In this document: piece after piece, positions 7,612 through 17,376 of the stretch
Numbering within the stretch: position 1 is the first letter of the stretch
How the letters are laid out: every line of letters begins with the position of its first letter
Source of the DNA: an uncultured Clostridia bacterium
GTDB taxonomy: Bacteria > Bacillota > Clostridia > Oscillospirales > Acutalibacteraceae
Length of the DNA: 30,723 nucleotides
Assembly: GCA_937884975.1 (NCBI GenBank)
Contig: CAKZZS010000011.1
Span: 1 to 30,723 of the forward strand
Direction of reading: 5' to 3'
Program-made: the position numbers and the translations under genes
Notes under the pieces: model-generated
Told to the model about the DNA's origin: nothing
The model's database searches: none
The model's input: the letters and a program-made list of their open reading frames with translations, nothing else

Positions 7612-8085
7612 ATGGCAGAAGAAATAAGCAAAACAAAGCAGAAAGAGATAGATAAAGCTGAGTTTGATAAACTTTATCAGTATGTTAAAACTGAAATACT
7701 TTGCTATGATTCTAACCAATCTCTTCCCCGTGAATTAGTATTACGCTTAAAAGGTTTAAAAACGGGGAAACTCATAGAGAATAAGAATGTTTCTGATAAA
7801 GCTGAATATCCGTATTCAATAATACTTATTGCCTTCAAAATATGCCGTCCACAGATTTTAGCCGGGTTAGCCCATAATACTTTTACAGATGAAAACCATA
7901 AGTACAACTATATCTGTAAAATAATCGACAGTAATCTTAATGATGTGTATATGCGCGTTCAAAACGCAAAAAAGTCAGAAGAAAAGATTACTAATATGGA
8001 TACAGGTATATTTGAACACGAGAGCAGTGAGTATAAGCAGAAAACAAAACCTATGACAAATCCCCGTTTGAAGAATCTTTGGTAA
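7612..8085 (+). CDS. Hypothetical protein in replication operon (157 aa)
   Basis: The ATG at 7612 fits the AAGGGGA site better than the in-frame ATG at 7594. It is charged and helical, starting 'MAEEISKTKQKEIDKAEFDK', with no recognisable catalytic motif, signal or membrane segment. It sits between the recombinase-like ATPase and the DnaB-type helicase, almost touching the latter. That position would suit a helicase-loading or adaptor protein, but this is inference from context only. Confidence 0.65.
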   Translation: MAEEISKTKQKEIDKAEFDKLYQYVKTEILCYDSNQSLPRELVLRLKGLKTGKLIENKNVSDKAEYPYSIILIAFKICRPQILAGLAHNTFTDENHKYNYICKIIDSNLNDVYMRVQNAKKSEEKITNMDTGIFEHESSEYKQKTKPMTNPRLKNLW

Positions 8086-8086
8086 G

Positions 8087-9589
8087 GTGGTGGTAAAAAC
8101 GCCTGAAAAAGCTAAAATGACAGCATTTGAAAAAGAATTAGCTGAAACCGCTCGAAAAGTCAAAGAGTTTAAGCTAAATTGTGAAGCTAATATTGTAGCT
8201 ATTCTTTACAAGGATCCCGAATTGTGCTTTTCCACTAATCTGAAATTAGAGGAATTTTCCAATAATATTTGGAAAGTGTACTGGAAGATAGTAGATGATG
8301 TAGTCTGTAAAGAGAAAAAGAATGTTATTGATGAAATAACCATAGGCTTTTATCTCGAAAAACATGATAAGTTAAGAGCAAAATATGAGGAATATGGTGG
8401 ATATGATACCATTGTCAAGGCAAGTTCTTATGTAGAGGTAGAGAATTTTGAGGGATATGTGAATGAACTCCGTAAGTGGAATGTAGTTGTAAAACTTGCT
8501 AAACTTGGTTTCCCTGTTAATGACAGGCTTTCTGACTATTGTGATATGACCTCAGAGGAAATCTACGATGAACAGGAAGCTCTGTTGAATGATACCTTTA
8601 TCAATATTGACTATGATATTGTAAGTTATGATATAAACGATGGCATTGATGACTTGTTAAAAGAACTTGACGAAGGATTGGCTGTCGGACTTCCTTATCA
8701 CGATCTCGGAATGGTTACAAAAGAAACAGGTGGGCAAGCATTAGGCAGTATAACTCTTGTCGGTGGTCTTTCAAACGTAGGTAAATCCACATTTGCTCGT
8801 AATGCTACACTTCCCAGCATTATAAAAAATCAAGAAAAGATTGTAATAATGTTGAATGAGGAAGGTCAAAAGAAGTGGCAGAGAGAACTTCTTGTATGGA
8901 TATGCAATAACATATTCAAAGATGACCTTGCAAAATACATAGTCAGAGATGGTCATTATAGCAAAGAAGTATGGGAATCACTTGAAAAAGCTAAAGAATG
9001 GCTAAATAACAAAACACAGAATAGGCTTATTACTATAATTCCTTTTAAGAACTATAAGACAAAAAAAGTCATAAAGGTCTTGAATAAGTATGCAAGCATG
9101 GGTGTCAAATACTTCATACTTGATACTTTTAAACTTGACAGTGGTGAGGTCAGTGAAAAGTTTTGGGCTGAAATGCAGCAGAATATGGTAGAGATTAACG
9201 ATACGGTAAAAGCAGAAGCAAAAAATCTTCATATTTTGATAACCTTCCAGCTTAATAAAGGCTCTGCCAGACAGCGATATTATACACAAGATAATATAGG
9301 AATGGCAAAGAATATTGTCGATCCTGTTTCCACTTGCATAATGATACGGAATGTATTTGAAGATGAATATACCGGCGAAAAGCGGGAGTTAAAAGTTTTC
9401 GAGATGGGCGGTAAGAATGGCAAATCTCAAAAACCTGTTAAACTTGAAAAAGATAAGCAATATCAACTCATATTCATTATAAAGAACCGCGAGGGTTCAG
9501 CAAATTCTTATCAGGTCGTTGTTGAACACGATTTAAGTAAGAATACGCTAAAAGAAGTCGGTCGCACTAATGTACCGATAGATTTTTGA
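8087..9589 (+). CDS. DnaB-like replicative helicase (500 aa)
   Basis: Predicted RecA-fold hexameric DNA helicase that unwinds the fork for the phage polymerase. The N-terminal ~180 residues resemble the helical DnaB N-domain ('VAILYKDPELCF', 'FYLEKHDKL'). The motor has Walker A G227-L-S-N-V-G-K233-S-T, Walker B 'YFILD' ending at D346, and 'ILITFQLNKGSA' where DnaB has its H3/H4 segments. The start is uncertain: GTG at 8087 (or 8090) directly after the previous stop, or ATG at 8117 with a weak RBS. The primase-like gene follows after 13 bases. Divergent from chromosomal DnaB but motif-complete. Confidence 0.8.
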   Translation: MVVKTPEKAKMTAFEKELAETARKVKEFKLNCEANIVAILYKDPELCFSTNLKLEEFSNNIWKVYWKIVDDVVCKEKKNVIDEITIGFYLEKHDKLRAKYEEYGGYDTIVKASSYVEVENFEGYVNELRKWNVVVKLAKLGFPVNDRLSDYCDMTSEEIYDEQEALLNDTFINIDYDIVSYDINDGIDDLLKELDEGLAVGLPYHDLGMVTKETGGQALGSITLVGGLSNVGKSTFARNATLPSIIKNQEKIVIMLNEEGQKKWQRELLVWICNNIFKDDLAKYIVRDGHYSKEVWESLEKAKEWLNNKTQNRLITIIPFKNYKTKKVIKVLNKYASMGVKYFILDTFKLDSGEVSEKFWAEMQQNMVEINDTVKAEAKNLHILITFQLNKGSARQRYYTQDNIGMAKNIVDPVSTCIMIRNVFEDEYTGEKRELKVFEMGGKNGKSQKPVKLEKDKQYQLIFIIKNREGSANSYQVVVEHDLSKNTLKEVGRTNVPIDF

Positions 9590-9602
9590 GGAAGTGATTT
9601 TT

Positions 9603-10694
9603 ATGACTGTAGCCGAATTAAAGAATTATATATTTGAAAACAATAAAGTAGAGTATATTCTTTCTGAGATCGGCTGCGGTCATATTGTTTTTCATAAAGA
9701 TAAGAACTATTACTCTTGTTCAAATGTGAACGGTGACAATAAATCTGCTATTAATATAAGAAATGACAAATACCTTTCTTGTAAAGACTACACGCGAACA
9801 GAATACTTTGGAGATAAAGCAGATTTGCTGACACTTGTTCAATATAATAAATCATTAGAAAATAAGGATTTCAGTTTTTTTGATACAGTCAAGTATCTGC
9901 ATAAGTTATTAGGACTGAAACTTACGATAAAGAAAGAAAAAGATAAAAAAGAAGAAAAGAAAATAGACCCTTTGGACGTATTCAAAAGGGCTATGTCATC
10001 GAGATACAGACAAGATGTATCAGAGATAAAAGCGATTTCAGAAAACGAGCTTATGGACTTTGTTCCGTATGTACATATAGATTTTTTTCGGGAAGGCATC
10101 ATAGGTAAAACTGTAAAGAAGTTCGGACTTGCTTATAGTTATAAAAGAAAACGAACTGTGATACCTTTGCGATATTGGGCGACTGGTGAGTTGTTAGGCT
10201 TTAATATGCGAACCTCGGTAGAAAATTATGATCTATTTGGCATTCCGAAATACTTCATTACGCCGAGTTATCCTAAGCAGATGAACCTTTTTGGCTTGTG
10301 GGAGAACCATTCGGATATACAACAAGCAGGATATGTAATAGTTTATGAAGCTGAGAAGTCGGTATTAAAGCGTGATAGTTTGAACGACTCCACCGGGGTT
10401 GCATTAAGCGGTCATGAATTGTCAGATGAACAAGCAAGAATACTTATTGGTTTGAATGTTGAGATAGTGATAGCTTTTGACAAGGATATATCATTACAGC
10501 ATATCAGACATTGTTGCGAGAAATTTTATGGAATACGCAAAGTGAGTTACATATATGATAAGTATGATTTGCTAAAAGATAAGGAGTCACCGGCAGACAA
10601 AAGTAATAAGATATTTCAATATTTGTTCAAGTATAGAGTAGTTTACGATAATAAAGAGCATACGAAATACATATCAGAAAGGAAAAGAAAATGA
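9603..10694 (+). CDS. DnaG-like primase with Toprim domain (363 aa)
   Basis: Predicted RNA primase. The N-terminal ~60 residues carry a Cys/His cluster ('IGCGHIVFHKDKNYYSC...YLSC') consistent with a CHC2-type zinc-binding domain. The Toprim metal site is visible as 'VIVYE' with E249 and 'IAFDKD' with D293 and D295. The ATG at 9603 has GAGGAAG eight bases upstream and is chosen over the GTG at 9594. The protein is shorter than chromosomal DnaG and lacks a recognisable C-terminal helicase-binding domain. It lies directly between the DnaB-like helicase and the nuclease. Confidence 0.78.
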   Translation: MTVAELKNYIFENNKVEYILSEIGCGHIVFHKDKNYYSCSNVNGDNKSAINIRNDKYLSCKDYTRTEYFGDKADLLTLVQYNKSLENKDFSFFDTVKYLHKLLGLKLTIKKEKDKKEEKKIDPLDVFKRAMSSRYRQDVSEIKAISENELMDFVPYVHIDFFREGIIGKTVKKFGLAYSYKRKRTVIPLRYWATGELLGFNMRTSVENYDLFGIPKYFITPSYPKQMNLFGLWENHSDIQQAGYVIVYEAEKSVLKRDSLNDSTGVALSGHELSDEQARILIGLNVEIVIAFDKDISLQHIRHCCEKFYGIRKVSYIYDKYDLLKDKESPADKSNKIFQYLFKYRVVYDNKEHTKYISERKRK

Positions 10695-11842
10695 GAAAAA
10701 CAGATGAAGAGATCAGAGAAATATGTGAAAAGAATAATGTAGATAGGTTATGGTCGTGGTCAAGACTCAATACATACGCTAATTCACCTTATGAGTATTT
10801 TCTAAAGTATGTCATCAACGCAGAAGAAGACAGAATTGATTGTGTTTATCCTGTTATGGGTGGTTTAGCTCATTCTGTTATCGAGAAATACTACTTAGGC
10901 GAGATAGATCGGTTTGCTATGGAGAGCGCCTTTAAAGATGCTTGGTTGTCGAGCATTGAGATACTTGAACTGAAATTTGACCGTAATGATGAAGAAAAGA
11001 ACAAGAAAATACAGGATAAGTATTATAAATGTTTGCTTCATTTCTTTAAGAATCATAAGAAATTAGCTGATAAGGTGCAGATAGAACAGTTTGTTACGGT
11101 AAAGATAGGAAATGAGATAATACAAGGCTATATAGATGCTTGTTATAAAGATGAAAATGGGAATTTCAATATTATTGATTGGAAATCTTCATCGTTGTAC
11201 CGTGGCGAGAAAGCTACAAAGGAAAGTGGTCAGCTTGTTATCTATGCTCTCGGACTTCATCAAATGGGAGTGCCGTGGAACAAAATAAAAATAGCGTGGA
11301 ACTTTCTGAAATATGTAAATGTGGATTGTCAGCAAGCAAACGGCAAGACTACTACAAGAGAGATAGAACGCAGTGAAATAGGCAACAAACTTTATAATTC
11401 GGTCAAGATGTGGGCTAAAAAGGAAGGTTATACCGGCGAAGAGCCTTTTATGGACAAATTTTTAGATACAAATGACTTAGGCTGTCTGCCTTTAAGTGTT
11501 CAAAATCATTTTAAGGTAAGGGATTGTCTTGTATATATTGACCTTACAGAAGAACTTGTTAAACATTGGACAGATTTTGTACAGAACACTATATCAGAAA
11601 TAAGAGATAAAGAAAAGCAGTATAAGCAGACAGGTAAAGAAGAAGTATTCTTCGATGATCCTGAACAGGTAGAGAAACAGAGTTATTATTTTGCTACGTT
11701 ATGCGGTTTTAGTCGTAAGTTGCATAAACCATACGACAGGTATCTGAACAAACTTGAAAATGAAAATAACCTTATGACTATAGGTAAACCAACTCCTAAT
11801 AGTGATAACGATGATAATTTTGATTGGCTCAATGGGATTTGA
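10691..11842 (+). CDS. PD-(D/E)XK nuclease, Cas4/RecB-like (383 aa)
   Basis: Predicted metal-dependent exonuclease for phage recombination or end processing. It opens with 'WSWSRLNTYANSPYEYFLKYV', the usual start of Cas4/AddB-type nuclease domains. 'GYID' (D149), 'IIDWK' (D163, K165) and 'GQLVIYALGL' form the D...DxK...QxxxY active site. Four cysteines of an Fe-S cluster are not evident. The C-terminus ends 'DDNFDWLNGI', resembling the end of the SSB-like protein at 5256. It overlaps the primase gene by four bases (ATGA). Confidence 0.82.
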   Translation: MRKTDEEIREICEKNNVDRLWSWSRLNTYANSPYEYFLKYVINAEEDRIDCVYPVMGGLAHSVIEKYYLGEIDRFAMESAFKDAWLSSIEILELKFDRNDEEKNKKIQDKYYKCLLHFFKNHKKLADKVQIEQFVTVKIGNEIIQGYIDACYKDENGNFNIIDWKSSSLYRGEKATKESGQLVIYALGLHQMGVPWNKIKIAWNFLKYVNVDCQQANGKTTTREIERSEIGNKLYNSVKMWAKKEGYTGEEPFMDKFLDTNDLGCLPLSVQNHFKVRDCLVYIDLTEELVKHWTDFVQNTISEIRDKEKQYKQTGKEEVFFDDPEQVEKQSYYFATLCGFSRKLHKPYDRYLNKLENENNLMTIGKPTPNSDNDDNFDWLNGI

Positions 11843-11852
11843 GGTGATGTAA

Positions 11853-14800
11853 ATGAGTGTATATACAATATATCATCTTCACAGCGATCTATCAAATGGA
11901 ATCACTAACATAGACAGTGTTACAAAATACTTTCATTATATAGAATATGCTAAAAAACTTGGTATGGAAGCTCTCGGATTTACTGAACATGGCTGTATAT
12001 TAGAATGGGTACATAAAAAGACCAAAATTGAAGCTGCTGGAATGAAATATATTCACGGAGAAGAGTTTTATGTAACAGAGTCTATAGAAGAAAAAGTTCG
12101 TGATAATTACCATTGCGTGCTTATTGCAAAGAACTATGATGGTGTTGTAGAGCTTAATAGGTTATCTTCAAATGCTTTTTTAAGAGACGGACACTTCTAT
12201 TATAATCCGAGAATAACCTTTGATGAGTTGATAAATACTTCTGATAATATCATAATTACTACAGCTTGTTTAGGCGGTATTTTATTTAAAGGAAATGAAA
12301 CTATCAAGGATAGATTTATAGATTTCCTTGTGAAAAATAAGCATAGATGTTATCTTGAAATACAACACCATAATGACCCTCATCAGGCTAAATATAATCA
12401 GTATCTTTATTCTTTAAATCATAAATATGGTATTCCTCTTATTGCCGGTACTGACACTCACGCTCTTAATCAAGAACATTTAAAGGGTAGAGCAATAATG
12501 CAAAAGTCCAAAGGTGTAAAGTTTTCTGAGGAAGATGGTTGGGACTTGGTATTCAAAACCTATGATGAATTGGTAGAGGCTTACCGTAAGCAAAACGCCT
12601 TACCTGAAGAAGTATTTTTACAAGCCATAGAGAACACTAATGTTATGGCTGACAGCGTAGAAGAGTTTAAACTTGACTATTCAAAGAAATATCCACAGTT
12701 CTATGATAAGCCTTTGGAAGTCATAAAGCAAAAGATATATGAGGGTGTCAAGCAAAAGGGGATTGACAAATATCCTAATTACAAACAATATCAAGAGCGT
12801 ATCAAATACGAATTGCAGACCTATATACATAATGGTGCTATAAACTTTATGCTTCTTGAAGAAAACTATAAGTCAAAGTTAAGAGCAGACGGTATTCATT
12901 ATGGTTATTCAAGAGGATCCGTATCAGGGAGCGTTATAGCGTATTTGTTGGGTATAACAGATGTTGATAGTGTAAAATACAATTTGAATTTTGAACGCTT
13001 CATGAGTCCCGAACGAGTAAGTCTGTGCGATGTAGATAGCGATTGGTATAGTGAGGATCGCTGGAGAGTAAGAGATTATTTATTCAACAAGAAAGAAGTT
13101 TATTGCTGTAATATAGTCACGTTTAATACTATTAAAATGCGTGGAGCTATTAAAGATGTGGGTAGAGCGTTGGGTATGACACCTGATGAAACACAAATGA
13201 TAGCGAATCTTGTTCAAGAAGAGAATGGAAAAGAATTTGTAGATGAAAAAGTTAGGCAGAAATATGAGGAACTTTTCTATTATGTTGATATAGTTGAAGG
13301 TACTATAACAAGTCTTGGCAGACACGCAGCAGGATTGGTAGTTTCTCCAACAGATGTAAATGATGATTTTGGTACTCTTTATATTGCTTCTGATGATAGA
13401 CCTATATCACAGATAAATATGAAAGAGATCGACTCTTTAAATTATGTAAAACTTGATGTGTTAGGACTTGACTGTATAGGGTTGATAGATAAAACTTGTA
13501 AAGCAGCAGGAATACCATTCTTGACTCCTGATAATATGGATTTCACAGATATGAATGTGTGGAATGACATAGCTAAAGATACAACACTTATCTTTCAGTT
13601 CGAGTCGGATTTTGCAGGAGACTATTTGAAAGAAATTCTAAAACCTGATGTAATAGCAAGAATTAAGGAACAAAATCCAAATTTCTCTTATATAGATTTA
13701 ATGTCTATGGCGAATGGAGCCATACGTCCTGCCGGGGCTTCGTATCGTGACGAGCTTTCGCACGGTATTTATCGTGATAATGGCAATGATGAATTAAACA
13801 AGTTCCTTTCGCCTACGCTTGGTTTCCTTGTCTATCAAGAGCAGATCATAGAGTTTCTTCATAAGTTTTGCGGCTTTACAATGGGCGAAGCTGATATAGT
13901 AAGACGGCATTTCTCAAAGAAAACAGGCACAGAGAATGATATTCCTGTTATTAAAGACGGTGGATATATGATAAACCTTGATGGTAGTAAAGGAACACAC
14001 TATATCAAGGGGTTTATCCAAACGATGAAAGATGATTATAGCGTAGAAAAAGAAAAGGCTGAAGAGATAATTGTTAATTTCTTACAGGTTATAGTTGATG
14101 CAAGCGATTACCTTTTCTCATTGAACCACGCTCAACCTTATTCATTCTTAGGATTTGCTTGTGGGTATTTAAGGCATTATTATCCGATAGAAACATTCGC
14201 TTCTGCACTTAATATTTATTCATCTGATAAAGAGAAATCTCAAAAGATTAAAGAGTATATCCGAAAGAGAGGGTATGAGATTAAACCTATCTTTTTTGGT
14301 AAATCTGGTGCAGATTATACTTTTGACAAGAAAGAGAAGTTTATATATCAAGGAATAGCTTCTATCAAATACTGTAATCCACAGATAGCAGAAGAACTTC
14401 TGCAACTTTCAAAAAACAAATATACTAACTTTGTCGATCTCATTCATGATATAGAAGAAAAAACATCTGTTAATTCTCGTCAGCTTACTATTTTAACAGG
14501 TCTTGACTATTTTAAACAGTTTGGGAATAACCAATATCTTTTAAATATCATAGACCTTTATGACAAAATAGCAAATCGTAAGCAGATAAAGCATAGTGAT
14601 GTTAAAAAGTTGGGTATTCCTGAATATCTACTTGAAAAGTATTCAGCAAAGCAGACGAAATCTCTCTACAAGGATATTGATAATATAGGACTTCTTAAAG
14701 AGATGATAAAACAACTTGAAGATAAACCTATGAACATCATAGATAATATCAAGTTTGAAATGGAGTATCTACAATATATCACCTATACAAATTCAAAAGC

Positions 14801-15068
14801 GAACGAAGAATACTATATCATTATTGATTTTATTCAGGGTAAAGATACTACAAAACCGAGATTCACAGCAAGAAATATTAAGACTGGCGAAGAAGTAAAG
14901 AGCAGAATTAAAAGAGCAAACATATTCAAGAATCAGCCATTTGGTATGTTTTCAGTGCTTAGAATTAAGGAATTTGACCTTGAGTTCAAGAGAAAACTTG
15001 TCGGAGATGAGTGGGTAGTATCAGATGAAACTGAACCAATACTCAATAATTATGAAGTAATAAAATAA
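11853..15068 (+). CDS. dnaE: DNA polymerase III alpha subunit, DnaE-type with PHP domain (1071 aa)
   Basis: Predicted C-family replicative DNA polymerase encoded by the element. The N-terminal PHP domain keeps metal residues: 'HLH' at 8-10, 'TEHG' at 44-47, 'GEE' at 69-71 and 'DTHAL' near 205, so PHP proofreading nuclease activity is possible. The palm has 'GYSRGSVSGS' followed by the catalytic Asp pair in 'DVDSD' (D393, D395, D397), and the third Asp is in 'KLDVLGLD' (D535). The finger and helix-hairpin-helix region follows ('NHAQPYSFLGFACGYLRHYYP'). It is slightly shorter than cellular DnaE (about 1,160 aa). No separate exonuclease domain of the PolC kind is inserted. The start has GAGGTG upstream. 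It lies between nuclease and RecD-like helicase. Confidence 0.92.
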   Translation: MSVYTIYHLHSDLSNGITNIDSVTKYFHYIEYAKKLGMEALGFTEHGCILEWVHKKTKIEAAGMKYIHGEEFYVTESIEEKVRDNYHCVLIAKNYDGVVELNRLSSNAFLRDGHFYYNPRITFDELINTSDNIIITTACLGGILFKGNETIKDRFIDFLVKNKHRCYLEIQHHNDPHQAKYNQYLYSLNHKYGIPLIAGTDTHALNQEHLKGRAIMQKSKGVKFSEEDGWDLVFKTYDELVEAYRKQNALPEEVFLQAIENTNVMADSVEEFKLDYSKKYPQFYDKPLEVIKQKIYEGVKQKGIDKYPNYKQYQERIKYELQTYIHNGAINFMLLEENYKSKLRADGIHYGYSRGSVSGSVIAYLLGITDVDSVKYNLNFERFMSPERVSLCDVDSDWYSEDRWRVRDYLFNKKEVYCCNIVTFNTIKMRGAIKDVGRALGMTPDETQMIANLVQEENGKEFVDEKVRQKYEELFYYVDIVEGTITSLGRHAAGLVVSPTDVNDDFGTLYIASDDRPISQINMKEIDSLNYVKLDVLGLDCIGLIDKTCKAAGIPFLTPDNMDFTDMNVWNDIAKDTTLIFQFESDFAGDYLKEILKPDVIARIKEQNPNFSYIDLMSMANGAIRPAGASYRDELSHGIYRDNGNDELNKFLSPTLGFLVYQEQIIEFLHKFCGFTMGEADIVRRHFSKKTGTENDIPVIKDGGYMINLDGSKGTHYIKGFIQTMKDDYSVEKEKAEEIIVNFLQVIVDASDYLFSLNHAQPYSFLGFACGYLRHYYPIETFASALNIYSSDKEKSQKIKEYIRKRGYEIKPIFFGKSGADYTFDKKEKFIYQGIASIKYCNPQIAEELLQLSKNKYTNFVDLIHDIEEKTSVNSRQLTILTGLDYFKQFGNNQYLLNIIDLYDKIANRKQIKHSDVKKLGIPEYLLEKYSAKQTKSLYKDIDNIGLLKEMIKQLEDKPMNIIDNIKFEMEYLQYITYTNSKANEEYYIIIDFIQGKDTTKPRFTARNIKTGEEVKSRIKRANIFKNQPFGMFSVLRIKEFDLEFKRKLVGDEWVVSDETEPILNNYEVIK

Positions 15069-15081
15069 GGACGGTGATACA

Positions 15082-17376
15082 ATGAATAAGAATGAAAACG
15101 AAAATGAAATTGTCAGTTTTAAAGTGATTACAAGAAAATGCCTTTATAATAGTCCAGATTTCAAGATTTATAGTTGTGAACCGTCTTTTAAAAATTCTTC
15201 TGAATTACAACATTTAAAAATGAATACATACGGCGGTATTACCATAAAAGGCAATTTTCAAGAACTTGATATTGACTGTGGATATACCGTAAAGGGCATA
15301 GCAGTAGAGGATAAGAAGTATGGGTATGGTTATTCAGTACAAAACATTCGTAGAGATGTTCCACAGACTGTTGAGACAAGTAGACAGTTCCTTTTAAGTG
15401 TTATTACAGAGCAACAGACAGAGACATTGTTAGCAGCATATCCTAACATAGTAAGCAGAATTGTAAACGATGATCTTGATGATATAGATCTTAACAAGAC
15501 CAAAGGTATTAAAGAATACACATTTGAAGTAATCAAGAGAAAAGTCATAGAGAATTTTAAACTCGCTGAATTAGTTGAAGAATATGGTGGTGTATTCAGT
15601 TTAGCAATTATCAGAAAGCTCTATGACACTTATCCCTCAATTGAAAAAATCCGGGATAACTTGGTTGAAAATCCGTATGAATGTCTTTGCAAGCTGGGTG
15701 GAGTTGGATTTAAAAGTGCTGATGAACTGCTGCTGAAACTTGAAAAAGAGAGTAAAGAACGAATAAAGCAAGATAAAAAGTCTATAATTCAGTTTTCTTG
15801 CGACTTGATTTCCTCTTACCAACGAATGAAATCTTGTATAGTATTCCTTATAGAACAAAGTGAAAGTGAGGGAAATACTTATATTGATGGCAGAGAATTA
15901 CATAAGCAATGTAAGGAGATAGTTTCCGAAGCTATACATAACTTTGCTGATGTTCTTAAAAATGAAGAAGATATTCACTTTGATAGGGATAGCGCTAAAG
16001 TAGCTAAGATATATACCTATAATACTGAAAAGTATATTGCCGACCGCATTAGAGAAGGTTTGACGATAAAGAATGTATGGAATGTAGATTATACAAAGTA
16101 TTACAAGGTAGATGATTTTGAACTGTCCGATGAGCAGAAACAGACTTGTAAGAGTGTATGTGAAAATACTATTACAATACTCGTAGGAAACGGTGGCAGC
16201 GGAAAGAGCTTTTCAACAAAGGCTTTGATAAATCTTTTGAATGATAACAATAAACACGCTTTATTATTAGCCCCCACCGGTCGCGCTTCAAAGGTACTTG
16301 CTGATTACGCTAATCACCCCGCTTCGACAATTCATAGAGGATTAGGCTTTAAGCCACCTAAGACTTGGAGTTACAACGAAGAAACAAAACTTGATTGTGA
16401 TATAGTTATTCTCGATGAGTTCTCAATGGTAGATATATTCTTGTTCAGACATTTACTTGAAGCAATAGACTTTACTAAAACAAAACTCTTATTGATAGGT
16501 GATGATGCTCAGATCCCGTCTGTTGCTTGTGGTAATCTCCTGCACGATTTCTTGAACTCAGATAGAATACCTACTGTACGTCTTACAAAGATATTCCGAT
16601 ATGGTAAAGGCGGTATCAATACAGTAGCAACAGATATTCGTACTGGTAAGCCGAGTTTTGATAAAAACAATACCGATACTCAAATCATTGGTGATGACAA
16701 AGGTTTTATTTATACTCCAATGGCACAAGAGAAGGCTATCAATTATATCGTAAAGTTGTATAAGAAACTGTTAGAAAAAGGTATTGATAAAAACGATATT
16801 CTCATTCTCGTAAGTCAGAACATAGGCGACTACGGCACTCAAAGGATAAATAAGAGAATACAGTTTGAAGTCAATCCTGAATCGAGCAAGTATGTAAAGT
16901 ATGGTGAGATTGAATACAGAGTAAATGATCTTGTTATCCAGTGTGTAAACAACTACAAATCTTATATCTACACACAATACGGTTGTAATGATGAAAAGAC
17001 CTTTATCTCAAATGGTGAGATAGGAAAGATAGTTGATGTGGTATATGATAGAGGTGAATATGGGATAGTAGTGGACTTTGGCAATAAGAATTTGATTTTC
17101 ATTCCAAAATCGCAGCTTGGTACTATAAAATTGGGATATGCAATTTCACTCCATAAGAGCCAAGGCGGTCAGGCAAAATACATTATAGTTTTCGCTCCGA
17201 AGGCTCATACCTATATGCTTAATTCAAATCTCTTATATGTAGGTGTTACCAGAGCTAAAGAGAAATGTATTCTTATAGGTGAATTGGAGACTTATAATAG
17301 GAGTATCAAGAAAAAAGAGAATTTAGCAAGGAATACATTTATGTGTGAACTGTTAAAAGGAGGTCAAAATGAATAA
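15082..17376 (+). CDS. RecD2-like SF1 helicase (764 aa)
   Basis: Predicted 5'-to-3' superfamily-1B DNA helicase. The N-terminal ~300 residues include helix-hairpin-helix-like segments ('LGGVGFKSADELLLKL') as in RecD2. Walker A is G369-N-G-G-S-G-K375-S; Walker B is 'IVILDEFSMVD' with D445-E446; 'LLLIGDDAQIPSVACGNLL' is motif III. The C-terminal 'AISLHKSQGGQ' and 'NLLYVGVTRAKEKCILIG' are motifs V and VI. Size is typical of RecD2. The stop lies inside the beginning of the next gene (start at 17369), so translation of the methyltransferase is probably coupled to it. Confidence 0.9.
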   Translation: MNKNENENEIVSFKVITRKCLYNSPDFKIYSCEPSFKNSSELQHLKMNTYGGITIKGNFQELDIDCGYTVKGIAVEDKKYGYGYSVQNIRRDVPQTVETSRQFLLSVITEQQTETLLAAYPNIVSRIVNDDLDDIDLNKTKGIKEYTFEVIKRKVIENFKLAELVEEYGGVFSLAIIRKLYDTYPSIEKIRDNLVENPYECLCKLGGVGFKSADELLLKLEKESKERIKQDKKSIIQFSCDLISSYQRMKSCIVFLIEQSESEGNTYIDGRELHKQCKEIVSEAIHNFADVLKNEEDIHFDRDSAKVAKIYTYNTEKYIADRIREGLTIKNVWNVDYTKYYKVDDFELSDEQKQTCKSVCENTITILVGNGGSGKSFSTKALINLLNDNNKHALLLAPTGRASKVLADYANHPASTIHRGLGFKPPKTWSYNEETKLDCDIVILDEFSMVDIFLFRHLLEAIDFTKTKLLLIGDDAQIPSVACGNLLHDFLNSDRIPTVRLTKIFRYGKGGINTVATDIRTGKPSFDKNNTDTQIIGDDKGFIYTPMAQEKAINYIVKLYKKLLEKGIDKNDILILVSQNIGDYGTQRINKRIQFEVNPESSKYVKYGEIEYRVNDLVIQCVNNYKSYIYTQYGCNDEKTFISNGEIGKIVDVVYDRGEYGIVVDFGNKNLIFIPKSQLGTIKLGYAISLHKSQGGQAKYIIVFAPKAHTYMLNSNLLYVGVTRAKEKCILIGELETYNRSIKKKENLARNTFMCELLKGGQNE

